64,000 nucleotides of DNA from Paenibacillus alba (GTDB lineage: Bacteria > Bacillota > Bacilli > Paenibacillales > NBRC-103111), in contig NZ_JABMKZ010000035.1 in the NCBI RefSeq assembly GCF_013204855.1, positions 21,654 to 85,653 on the forward strand, read 5' to 3'. Under the pieces are notes generated by a model. That model was not told the origin of the DNA, searched no databases, and worked only from the letters and a program-made list of their open reading frames with translations. Position numbers and translations under genes: made by a program. The number at the start of each line of letters is the position of its first letter. The first letter of the stretch is position 1. Positions 26,028-33,870 of the stretch are shown here, one piece after another.

Positions 26028-26993
26028 ATGAGGATGCTAGATAACCATGCGGCCCCACTAGCGTCAGGTAGCGCCGAGGGAGGGCTTGAAGCGGAAGCTG
26101 CCCAACTGGCACGCTTGATCTATACCCATGCTCCACATGATGGCAGTTTTAGCCAGCGCATCCCTAGTTTGCACGTCGGTCGTTTTTCACGAATAAACAC
26201 GGACTACGTGAAAACCCTCTACTTGTCCTCTTTGTTAATTGCTGCACAAGGAGCAAAGGCCGTCACGATGGGGCAGGAGGTCTATCAGTTCGGCAGGTCG
26301 AGTATGCTCGTGCTTCCGGTTGCCCTACCGGTTGCTATCCAGATCACACATGCGAGCCCTTCCGAGCCGTTCCTCGGTGTTAGGCTGGACCTCGATCCGC
26401 AAAGGATTGCCGAGTTGGTCTTGAAAGTGTATCCCAAGGGCCTGCCTCCAGTTCGTCAGCGGAGCGCAGGTTACGTCACGAATGCCGACTTGGGCATTGT
26501 TAATGCGGTGAGGAGACTGGTGGAGTGTTTGCCGAATCCAGGCGACGCTGAATTACTTGCCCCACTCGTGGTGGATGAGATTTTGATACGAGTCCTGCGC
26601 AGTCCCATCGGTGTTCACGTCGCTGAAATTGGTTTTGCGGATTCGGGCGTGCAGCGAGTTGCGAAGGCGATTGCTTGGCTCCGCGCCAACTTCTCCCATC
26701 AGATGAAGGTTGCAGACTTGGCCGAGTTGGTACACATGAGTGTGTCCTCTTTTCATGAACATTTTAAGGCAGTCACTTCGATGAGCCCACTGCAATACCA
26801 AAAAGCGCTGCGCCTTCATGAAGCGAGGCGTCTGATGGTCTCAAGTTCAATGGATGCAAGCACGGCATGTCAGCAAGTGGGGTATGTAAGTACCTCCCAG
26901 TTTAGCCGAGATTACAGCCGCTTTTTTGGAAGCCCGCCAAGCAGAGACATCGTCAGATGGCATCAACAGACACAAATACTGGACTACATATAA
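26028..26993 (+). CDS. AraC-family regulator with AraC_N-type sensor domain
   Basis: 321 residues. The N-terminal domain (about 20-200: SLHVGRFSRINTDYVKTLYLSSLLIAAQGAKAVTMGQEVYQFG, MLVLPVALPVAIQ) matches the AraC_N type. The C-terminal part holds two helix-turn-helix units (MKVADLAELVHMSVSSFHEHFKAVTSMSPLQYQKALRL and ASTACQQVGYVSTSQFSRDYSRFFGSPPSRDI). Codons are clearly GC-richer than in the AT-rich genes to the left, hinting at separate origin. Genes of this type are often next to an oxidoreductase of the SDR or aldo-keto class, as here. Starts ATG 26028 or 26034; the ribosome site is poor. Confidence 0.87.
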   Translation: MRMLDNHAAPLASGSAEGGLEAEAAQLARLIYTHAPHDGSFSQRIPSLHVGRFSRINTDYVKTLYLSSLLIAAQGAKAVTMGQEVYQFGRSSMLVLPVALPVAIQITHASPSEPFLGVRLDLDPQRIAELVLKVYPKGLPPVRQRSAGYVTNADLGIVNAVRRLVECLPNPGDAELLAPLVVDEILIRVLRSPIGVHVAEIGFADSGVQRVAKAIAWLRANFSHQMKVADLAELVHMSVSSFHEHFKAVTSMSPLQYQKALRLHEARRLMVSSSMDASTACQQVGYVSTSQFSRDYSRFFGSPPSRDIVRWHQQTQILDYI

Positions 26994-27013
26994 TTCTGAC
27001 TTTTTCCACGTAC

Positions 27014-27042
27014 CCCGCGGCCATAAGGCTTGGCGGGTTTTC
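27014..27042 (+). terminator. intrinsic terminator after the AraC_N regulator
   Basis: CCCGC (27014-27018) pairs with GCGGG (27033-27037), followed by TTTTCATTTTT. Confidence 0.6.
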
Positions 27043-27059
27043 ATTTTTCCTGCGGAAAC

Positions 27060-27075
27060 CCTGCCATATCGCAGG
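27060..27075 (+). repeat. single CCTGC-N6-GCAGG palindrome
   Basis: CCTGC CATATC GCAGG, the same 16-bp unit found in the four arrays, here alone. A half unit CCTGC lies at 27049-27053. Confidence 0.6.
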
Positions 27076-27140
27076 ATAAGGGGCGTTCCAGAGGATCAGG
27101 CAAGAAGTGACGTGGAACTAGTATTAGGATTATTTCAGTG

Positions 27141-27169
27141 GCTGTCGACCATCGTGTCGGCGGCTTTTT
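27141..27169 (+). terminator. terminator-like hairpin
   Basis: GCTGTCGAC (27141-27149) pairs with GTCGGCGGC (27156-27164) with two G-T pairs, then five T. No gene precedes it. Confidence 0.5.
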
Positions 27170-27217
27170 GTGTGTAAAGTTGTGTAAGATCAGCTGAAAT
27201 TAGATTTCGGCGGATCG

Positions 27218-27257
27218 GGCCAATTCGTTGCGGCTGCCGGTATATCGGTGGCCTTTT
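27218..27257 (+). terminator. second terminator-like hairpin
   Basis: GGCCA (27218-27222) pairs with TGGCC (27249-27253), with an inner CCG/CGG stem, then TTTT. The stretch 26994-27429 has no gene; it holds three terminator-like hairpins and one palindrome unit. Confidence 0.4.
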
Positions 27258-27429
27258 CTGACTTAAAGGGCACTAATGAGCGGTGAGTATCTGAACTTCA
27301 TGCCAGTGACATATGGTAAAATAAGTGATATTAGCAATAAGGCCATGGATATTTTTTTATTACTATGACACAAGTTGGCATAATTAAGGTCGATAATTAG
27401 GGGGAGATCAACGAAAGGAGCAACCAATC

Positions 27430-28341
27430 GTGAAACCTTTAAATGGAAAAGTGGCTTTGGTAGCGGGGGCAACACGCGGAGCTGGTAGAGGAATAGCTAT
27501 CGAATTAGGAGCGGCTGGGGCTACGGTTTATGTGACAGGACGCACGACACGAACACAACGCTCTGAGTACAATCGTCCTGAAACGATTGAAGAAACTGCT
27601 GAACTTGTTAGCAATGCTGGTGGTCGAGGGATAGCGGTTCAAGTGGATCATCTGGATTCTGATCAGGTTCAGGCTTTAATTGCTCGCATTGAGAATGAAC
27701 AGGGGAGACTGGACATCTTGGTTAACGATGTATGGGGGGCCGAATATTTGGCACAATGGAACGTGCCCGTGTGGGAGCACTCCCTTGAGCGAGGGCTGCG
27801 TATGCTTCGGCTGGCGATCGACACGCATATTATTACAAGCCACTTTGCACTTTCACTGCTAACCCGAAACAAGAATGGACTGGTCATTGAGATAACGGAC
27901 GGCACGGCAGAATACAACGATAAAAACTACCGTTTATCACTGTTCTACGATCTAGCGAAGACGTCAGTCATTCGTATGGCCCAATCTTTAGCCCATGAGC
28001 TTTCACCTTATAACTGCACAGCAGTAGCAGTGACTCCGGGCTGGATGCGTTCTGAAATCATGCTTGATCACTTTGGTGTTAAGGAAGCAAACTGGCGTGA
28101 TGCGACTATGAAGGAACCTCATTTCGTCATCTCGGAATCGCCGCGTTTTGTAGGGCGGGCCGTTGCCGCACTATCCGGAGACCCGGAGGTTGCCCGATGG
28201 AACGGTCACTCGATTTCAAGCGGCAAGCTCGCACAAGTGTATGGTTTTTGTGATCTTGACGGCTCACAGCCGGACTGCTGGCGGTATCTTGTAGAAGTGC
28301 AGGATGCAGGCAAACCAGCGAATGCTTCTGGTTATCGTTAG
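27430..28341 (+). CDS. short-chain dehydrogenase/reductase (SDR)
   Basis: 303 residues from GTG 27430, with AAAGGAG nine bases upstream. Rossmann glycine motif GATRGAGRGIA (about 13-23), the NADP-type sequence YVTGRTTR, a DHLDSDQV segment, and VND in place of the usual NNAG. The catalytic pair is Y173-x-x-x-K177 (YDLAK); the usual catalytic Ser before it appears replaced by Thr in EITDGTAEY. Longer than a minimal SDR. Probably controlled by the AraC_N regulator just upstream. Confidence 0.88.
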   Translation: MKPLNGKVALVAGATRGAGRGIAIELGAAGATVYVTGRTTRTQRSEYNRPETIEETAELVSNAGGRGIAVQVDHLDSDQVQALIARIENEQGRLDILVNDVWGAEYLAQWNVPVWEHSLERGLRMLRLAIDTHIITSHFALSLLTRNKNGLVIEITDGTAEYNDKNYRLSLFYDLAKTSVIRMAQSLAHELSPYNCTAVAVTPGWMRSEIMLDHFGVKEANWRDATMKEPHFVISESPRFVGRAVAALSGDPEVARWNGHSISSGKLAQVYGFCDLDGSQPDCWRYLVEVQDAGKPANASGYR

Positions 28342-28389
28342 TATTCAATGGCTAAGGTGAGTAAGTTTTCCTCCATGAAACAAGACCAA

Positions 28390-28436
28390 AACGGCTCTGA
28401 TCGCATCGTATTGCGAAAGGGCCGTTCTTTATTTTT
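28390..28436 (+). terminator. intrinsic terminator after the SDR gene
   Basis: AACGGC (28390-28395) pairs with GCCGTT (28421-28426), with an inner TCGCA/TGCGA stem, followed by CTTTATTTTT. Confidence 0.75.
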
Positions 28437-28554
28437 CGAGAAAATTCAGAAATAATTAGGCGGCTTGTCACAACCCTGGCAAGAAGCTGGATAAAAGCCA
28501 AGATTTTTGTGTGTTCCTAAGGCGGATTGTTCGGATTTCTTTCTTTTTACTAGC

Positions 28555-28583
28555 TTTTAAATACGTTATAACTATCATATAAT
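28555..28583 (+). promoter_or_regulatory. probable mqo promoter
   Basis: A consensus -10 TATAAT at 28578-28583 lies in an AT-rich stretch, with a weak -35 (TTTTAA) 17 bases upstream. The start codon is about 110 bases downstream, leaving an untranslated leader. Confidence 0.4.
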
Positions 28584-28692
28584 AGTAAATAAGTATTTTA
28601 ATCTAAAGGGTTAATAATTGATCCAGAAAAGGTGTGTGACTAGGTCGCGCCTAAATCCTTTCTGCAAATCTTAGGGTATAAGGATGGTAAAA

Positions 28693-30207
28693 ATGAGCAA
28701 CAGAGAAACTAAAACAGATGTCATCTTAATTGGTGCCGGAATCATGAGTGCGACGTTAGGGACACTTCTGAAAGAATTAGTACCGGAATGGGAAATTACA
28801 GTGTTTGAGAAGCTCGAAAATGCAGGAGAAGAAAGCTCTAATGAATGGAATAATGCAGGCACAGGGCATGCCGCATTATGTGAGCTTAATTATACTGTCC
28901 AAAAACCAGACGGATCTGTAGATATTAGCAAAGCTATCGCAATTAATGAACAGTTCCAGCTTTCTATGCAGTTCTGGTCTTATCTTGTGAACAGCAAGTT
29001 GATCCGCAATCCGCAGGACTTTATCATACCATTGCCTCATATGAGTATGGTGCAAGGGCAGCAAGATGTAACGTTTTTGAAGAAACGTTTTGAAGCGATG
29101 TCTACGAATCCGTTGTTTCAAGGGATGGAATTTTCCGATGATCCTGCCAAATTGATGGAATGGATTCCGCTTATTATACAAGATCGTCCATCGAATGAAC
29201 CTATAGCAGCAACCAAAATTGACACTGGCACAGATGTCAACTTTGGTGCTTTAACGCGCATTCTGTTTGACCACTTAAAGAGTAAAAATGTCGATATTAA
29301 ATACAAACATAGCGTTGATAACATGAAACGTACTGGCGATGGCTCGTGGGAATTGAAAGTACGGAACGACAGAGGTACCGTCGAACGCCATACTGCCAAA
29401 TTCGTCTTTATTGGAGGCGGCGGAGGAAGTCTGCATTTACTGCAAAAATCCGGTATTCCTGAAGGAAAACATATTGGAGGCTTCCCGGTAAGCGGAATAT
29501 TTATGGTGTGTAATAATCCGGATGTTATCGCGCAGCATCATGCCAAAGTATATGGCAAAGCTAAGGTTGGAGCGCCTCCAATGTCTGTTCCGCATTTGGA
29601 TACAAGATTTATCGATAACAAAAAATCGCTGTTATTTGGACCGTTTGCCGGCTTCTCGCCAAAGTTCCTAAAAACCGGCTCCATGTTTGATTTGGTAACA
29701 TCCGTTAAACCGGATAATCTCGTAACGATGTTGTCGGCAGGTGCCAAGAACATGTCATTGACGAAATATCTGATCGAGCAAGTGATGTTATCGAAAGAAA
29801 AGCGCATGGAGGAGTTGCGGGAGTTTATCCCGAACGCCAAAAGCGAGGATTGGGATTTAGAAGTAGCGGGTCAACGTGTGCAAGTAATCAAAGATACGGA
29901 AGCAGGCGGCAAAGGAACACTTCAATTCGGTACGGAAGTTATTAGTGCCGCTGACGGTTCGATTGCAGCATTGCTAGGCGCTTCTCCAGGCGCTTCTACG
30001 GCTGTTCACGTTATGCTTGAGGTCATTACCAAATGCTTCCCGAAACATATCAAAGAGTGGGAACCGAAAATTAAAGAAATGATTCCTTCTTATGGCGTAT
30101 CGCTTATGGAAAATCCAGAGCTGCTGAACGAAATTCATGCATCAACAGCAGAGACGCTTGGTCTGAGCGGAAACTCGTCGTTACAGACAGCGCGTCAAAC
30201 TGTATAA
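28693..30207 (+). CDS. mqo: malate:quinone oxidoreductase
   Basis: 504 residues. The FAD-binding start ILIGAGIMSATLGTLLKEL is followed by the diagnostic FEKLENAGEESSNEWNNAGTGHAALCELNYT. Later family markers are GGGGGSLHLLQKSGIPEGKHIGGFPVSG and AALLGASPGASTAVHVMLEVI near the C terminus. Mqo oxidises malate to oxaloacetate and passes electrons to membrane quinone, bypassing NAD-linked malate dehydrogenase. ATG 28693 is preferred over ATG 28684 because the AAGGA ribosome site overlaps the latter. It stands alone between two terminators. Confidence 0.96.
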   Translation: MSNRETKTDVILIGAGIMSATLGTLLKELVPEWEITVFEKLENAGEESSNEWNNAGTGHAALCELNYTVQKPDGSVDISKAIAINEQFQLSMQFWSYLVNSKLIRNPQDFIIPLPHMSMVQGQQDVTFLKKRFEAMSTNPLFQGMEFSDDPAKLMEWIPLIIQDRPSNEPIAATKIDTGTDVNFGALTRILFDHLKSKNVDIKYKHSVDNMKRTGDGSWELKVRNDRGTVERHTAKFVFIGGGGGSLHLLQKSGIPEGKHIGGFPVSGIFMVCNNPDVIAQHHAKVYGKAKVGAPPMSVPHLDTRFIDNKKSLLFGPFAGFSPKFLKTGSMFDLVTSVKPDNLVTMLSAGAKNMSLTKYLIEQVMLSKEKRMEELREFIPNAKSEDWDLEVAGQRVQVIKDTEAGGKGTLQFGTEVISAADGSIAALLGASPGASTAVHVMLEVITKCFPKHIKEWEPKIKEMIPSYGVSLMENPELLNEIHASTAETLGLSGNSSLQTARQTV

Positions 30208-30241
30208 TAAATAATCTACCACCGGATATTATGCGTGGGAA

Positions 30242-30271
30242 AGGGGCCTGCTTCGCCGCGGCTCCTCTTTT
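30242..30271 (+). terminator. intrinsic terminator after mqo
   Basis: AGGGGCC (30242-30248) pairs with GGCTCCT (30260-30266) with one G-T pair, then a short T tract. Confidence 0.65.
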
Positions 30272-30285
30272 GTTCGAACCGAAAG

Positions 30286-30461
30286 GGAACTAAGATACGC
30301 TATTTGATCAAAATTCGGGCGAATTCACCAGCAAGCAGAACTACGGTACGCTGTTTCATCGGTTTTAGCGCCCAATCGTGCTATTTCGGTTAAATAGCGG
30401 ACTTGAGTTCCGTTTCATGCCCGTTCAGCTCATTTTTCCAGAAATAGCGTACTCCAGTTCC
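30286..30461. repeat. second palindromic repeat element (GGAACT...TACGCTATTT motif, four copies)
   Basis: A 20-bp motif with consensus GGAACTNNNRTACGCTATTT occurs twice on the plus strand (30286-30305, 30337-30356) and twice on the minus strand (30392-30411, 30442-30461). Starts are 51, 55 and 50 bp apart. Between the pairs is a small hairpin CTATTT-CGGTT-AAATAG (30381-30397). No coding content. Confidence 0.8.
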
Positions 30462-30505
30462 GTTTTATCTTGAACAGCGCCGTAATCCTACGAACAGCAG
30501 CGGAA

Positions 30506-31804
30506 TCACTCCACCGCCGCAGAGGCCTCATGCTCAAGATAGAGGTTTTTTGCTTTCTCATCGTAAGCCAATAATTCAGCATACCTTCCCCAATCAATCA
30601 GAATGTCTAATTGATGACCTGCTTCTTCCAACCCAAAATGCTTTTCAAAGATTTCCAAGAAAAACTCTCGCTCCATTTTGTTGTTTGATTTGGAATGCAA
30701 AATCCAGATAATCTTCTCTATCATGGGAACGTGCTGGAGCACTTGTTTTTTGAAGATATCCTTTCTGTCCAACACGCTGGCATCGGCAAAATGGCTTCCA
30801 ATTTCCGTTAATTCAATATCTCCGTGCTGGATGTGAGCAAAGCCAAGCATCTGGGCTGCTTCGACAATCGGCAGAAAGTCCTCCAAATTAAGACTTAATT
30901 GATCAGCTAGCTTATATAAATCAACCGTTTTTCCAAGATCATCAATCAATTCAATGAAGCCTGTTAACGCACCTGCAGGTACTTCTTGAACCTTTTCGAT
31001 CTTTTTCTTTTGTTCTTCGACCTGCTCACTCTGCTTGATTTCACGCTTGGTCAATATGGAATAAATCTTATCAACGAACCCGGTAAATTGTCCTTCCTGC
31101 TTATCGCGCCAGTGGGCCATAGGAATGAATATATCAGCAATAACACGAGCGGGGTCACGAGATAATACAATGGCTCGATCGGACATATAGACGGCTTCTT
31201 CAATGCTGTGTGTGACCATGATGATCGATTTGGTTGGAATCTTCTTCTCTGTCCATAATTCAAGCAAATCGCGCTTGAGGTTCTCTGCTGTCAATACGTC
31301 TAAAGCCGAGAAAGGTTCATCCATCAAGAGAATGTCCGGTTCCATGACAAGTGCGCGGCCAATGCCTACGCGTTGCCGCATGCCGCCTGACAGTTCTTTC
31401 GGATACGCGCCCTCGAATCCATCGAGTCCAACCATATCAATGATGGAGAGCGCTTTGCGCATTTTAACCGCCTCTGTTAATGGCTTATTTTCAAGTCCCA
31501 ACTTTACGTTCTCAAGGACAGTAAGCCAAGGAAATAGGGCAAAGGATTGAAATACCATACCCACTCCAGGATTCGTTCCCTGTATCTCTTGCCCGTTGTA
31601 CAAGACTTTTCCGTGTGAGGGAGGTATAAGACCGGCCATAATCCGAAGCAGGGTTGACTTACCCGAGCCAGAAGGACCCAAAATGGATACAAACTCACCT
31701 TCAGCAATGCTCAGATGGATATCTTCTAAGATGCTGACATTTGTACTATTTGGCATATCGTAACGTTTGCTGATTCGTTGAAGCTCAATGAGTGTATTCG
31801 TCAT
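30506..31804 (-). CDS. anion-type ABC transporter ATPase with C-terminal AAA-associated domain
   Basis: 432 residues. Residues about 5-245 are an ABC ATPase of the nitrate/sulfonate/taurine class: Walker A GPSGSGKST, Q-loop VFQSFALFPWL, signature LSGGMRQRVGIGRAL, Walker B ILLMDEPFSALD, and H-switch MVTHSIEEA. The rest (about 290-432) is the AAA-associated C-terminal domain seen in COG4754-type fusions, probably regulatory. AGAGGTG lies before ATG 31804; the in-frame GTG 31813 overlaps that site. It follows the fused permease by 11 bp. No substrate-binding protein is nearby. Confidence 0.9.
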   Translation of the reverse strand: MTNTLIELQRISKRYDMPNSTNVSILEDIHLSIAEGEFVSILGPSGSGKSTLLRIMAGLIPPSHGKVLYNGQEIQGTNPGVGMVFQSFALFPWLTVLENVKLGLENKPLTEAVKMRKALSIIDMVGLDGFEGAYPKELSGGMRQRVGIGRALVMEPDILLMDEPFSALDVLTAENLKRDLLELWTEKKIPTKSIIMVTHSIEEAVYMSDRAIVLSRDPARVIADIFIPMAHWRDKQEGQFTGFVDKIYSILTKREIKQSEQVEEQKKKIEKVQEVPAGALTGFIELIDDLGKTVDLYKLADQLSLNLEDFLPIVEAAQMLGFAHIQHGDIELTEIGSHFADASVLDRKDIFKKQVLQHVPMIEKIIWILHSKSNNKMEREFFLEIFEKHFGLEEAGHQLDILIDWGRYAELLAYDEKAKNLYLEHEASAAVE

Positions 31805-31815
31805 GGTAAACACCT

Positions 31816-33540
31816 CTATTCCAGATGATATTTTTTGGCAGAGACGGCGTACAATTTACGCCAAACTAAACGATTTACAAGCACAACTAATAAGCACATC
31901 ACGATAATTCCCCAAATGATTTCCGGCCAATCTCCATGTGTTGTTGCTTGGGCTATAAACGAACCTAATCCAGACGCTTGCAAAGTATTATCTTTCCACG
32001 ATACAAGCTCTGAGACGATACTCGCGTTCCATGCGCCTCCACTAGCTGTAATACATCCCGTTACGAGAAATGGAAATACACTGGGTAAAATTAACTTGAC
32101 CCACGTTTGTGAGCGGGTTAAGCGTAAAATAGCTGCTGCTTCTTTCAAATCGGAAGGAATAGCCATCGCTCCTGCAATGACGTTAAATAAGATGTACCAC
32201 TGTGTCCCGAGCATCATGAGAGGAATGGCCCCTATGTTCATGCTAATGCCAAGTTTCAGGTAGAGGATCGTAAACAAAGGGAATGCCATATTGGCTGGAA
32301 AAGAAGCTAGAACCTGTACAATGGGCTGAGCAATCCTTGAAAGTTTAGGGTTCATGCCGATCATGACGCCAACAGGAACCGTCCATATGACGGCTAAAAG
32401 GGTTGATATGAATACGCGTAGGGCTGTTTGCAATCCGAGTACTATTACCCTAAGTAATTCGTTCCAGCTTAGTTGTATGATCTCAAGAACAGCTTCATAG
32501 ACATATTTTGCAACAAATACGATGACAAGGCTCCAAATGATCCAGACCACAATTTTGGATAGAAGAGACGGCGGTTTTGGCCAAAGAATGAGGGAGCTTC
32601 TTTGTTGAAATCGACCTTTTACATCATGAAAGAAAGTACCGACAGTCTGATTCACATAACGAATGAATCGCGCGCGTTTCAATATGTCATAAACCCAAGA
32701 TTTCGGCACTTCATTTGCCTCGGATTGTTCGTTCTTAAATTTCTGTGCCCAAGCGACTAGCGGTCGCCAAAAAAGCTGATCCACAAGACAAATCATCATG
32801 ATCATGGTGATAATGGAGTACGCAATGGCTTTTATGTTTCCTTGATCAGCAGCCATTGCCATATAAGAGCCGATTCCTGGCAAATGAATGTCTTGATTCA
32901 ATACGCTGATCGATTCGCTTGCCGCGAGAAAAAACCAACCTCCTCCGAATGACATCATGCTGTTCCAAACTAAGCCAATCATGGAAAAAGGCACTTCAAG
33001 TTTGGTGAAACGAGACCATGTGCCCAGACGATGAATCTTTGCAGCTTCATTTAGCGGCTGTGGAATAGTTGTAAGCGAGTGATAAAAACTAAATGTCATG
33101 TTCCAAACTTGACCGGTAAAAATAGCGAAAATCGCAGCACATTCAACACCAAGCAGACTTCCAGGAAATAAAGCCATGAACATCAATACGGTTGCCGAAA
33201 GGAAACCGAGTACTGGCACAGACTGTAAGATGTCGATGGCTGGGATCATGATCTTTTCGGCAATGCGGTTATACGCGGCAATGCGTCCATAAACAAATGT
33301 AAATAAAAGTGAAAATCCGAATGCAATAAACATTCTGAGAAGCGAGCGTCCTGCGTAATAGGGAAGCATGTGTGGTTCAAGACTCATGGCGGGTTGATTA
33401 CTTTTGGAGAAAGGAACTTCCATACCCGCACCAAGGTGGGCTGTCAAATATAGAATGGACAAGAGCATGAGAATAACCATCACATCGGCCAAGCCGAATT
33501 TATATTTATTGTTAATGTTGAGAAATCCGTTCCATTTCAT
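31816..33540 (-). CDS. fused (duplicated) permease of an anion-type ABC transporter
   Basis: 574 residues with about twelve membrane segments in two BPD_transp_1 halves. Each half has an EAA loop: PLNEAAKIHRLGTWSRFTKLEVPFSM in the first and DLKEAAAILRLTRSQTWVKLILPSVFPF in the second. This matches the duplicated permease of COG4986; fusion of both permease halves in one chain is characteristic. ATG 33540 has a perfect AAGGAGG. A terminator and a structured leader precede it, so expression is probably attenuated. Substrate unknown, likely a small anion. Confidence 0.9.
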   Translation of the reverse strand: MKWNGFLNINNKYKFGLADVMVILMLLSILYLTAHLGAGMEVPFSKSNQPAMSLEPHMLPYYAGRSLLRMFIAFGFSLLFTFVYGRIAAYNRIAEKIMIPAIDILQSVPVLGFLSATVLMFMALFPGSLLGVECAAIFAIFTGQVWNMTFSFYHSLTTIPQPLNEAAKIHRLGTWSRFTKLEVPFSMIGLVWNSMMSFGGGWFFLAASESISVLNQDIHLPGIGSYMAMAADQGNIKAIAYSIITMIMMICLVDQLFWRPLVAWAQKFKNEQSEANEVPKSWVYDILKRARFIRYVNQTVGTFFHDVKGRFQQRSSLILWPKPPSLLSKIVVWIIWSLVIVFVAKYVYEAVLEIIQLSWNELLRVIVLGLQTALRVFISTLLAVIWTVPVGVMIGMNPKLSRIAQPIVQVLASFPANMAFPLFTILYLKLGISMNIGAIPLMMLGTQWYILFNVIAGAMAIPSDLKEAAAILRLTRSQTWVKLILPSVFPFLVTGCITASGGAWNASIVSELVSWKDNTLQASGLGSFIAQATTHGDWPEIIWGIIVMCLLVVLVNRLVWRKLYAVSAKKYHLE

Positions 33541-33562
33541 CGTGAAAACCTCCTTAACAAAT

Positions 33563-33594
33563 AAAAAACTCCCCCCATACATGCATGAGGAGAG
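33563..33594 (-). terminator. leader terminator directly before the permease ribosome site
   Basis: On the minus strand a 9-bp GC-rich stem (TGAGGAGAG / CTCCCCCCA on the plus strand, with G-T pairs) is followed by six T and then, within about 10 bases, by AAGGAGG and the start codon. Such placement is typical of attenuators or riboswitches. Confidence 0.6.
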
Positions 33595-33600
33595 CGCAAA

Positions 33601-33800
33601 TAGTCCATCTGCTCAGATGACATTCGGTTATCAGTTCAGCTTCTTAAAGCCTTAGATCTGCAAGGCCTTGAGCGCGAGTTCTGATTCACTGAGGGCATAC
33701 GGGTAGACGGAAAAGCGCTGTTCCTTATTAGCAAAGCACACTCTAAGCTATTCAACTGTCGCTTTCGACTACTACTGTCCATTTCCCGTTTCCCCCCTTT
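33601..33800 (-). ncRNA. structured 5' leader, candidate cis-regulatory RNA
   Basis: ACGGG (33699-33703) pairs with CCCGT (33785-33789) and GAC (33706-33708) with GTC (33777-33779), closing a multi-branch junction with three hairpins: GGAA/TTCC (33709-33724), TAGC/GCTA (33729-33750) and GTCG/CGAC (33758-33769). CATCTG/CAGATG (33607-33620) forms a further hairpin before the terminator. No T-box, SAM, TPP, FMN, cobalamin, M-box, Mn or guanidine motif is recognisable by eye. Transcription toward the permease is inferred. Confidence 0.4.
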
Positions 33801-33810
33801 GTACATAAAT

Positions 33811-33842
33811 ATGAAAGCCCCCCGGGATTGGTCCCAGAGGGC
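33811..33842 (-). terminator. probable terminator of the COG4705-like gene
   Basis: GCCCCCCGGG (33817-33826) pairs with CCCAGAGGGC (33833-33842) with two G-T pairs; on the minus strand TTTCAT follows, a weak T tract. Confidence 0.45.
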
Positions 33843-33870
33843 AAGGCGGCAGTTCCTATTTTATTTATTA

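Noticed and set aside
33601..33800. Known riboswitch class for the permease leader
   Set aside because: Signatures of T-box, SAM, TPP, FMN, cobalamin, purine, lysine, M-box, yybP-ykoY, fluoride, NiCo and guanidine RNAs were looked for by eye and not found; left as unclassified.
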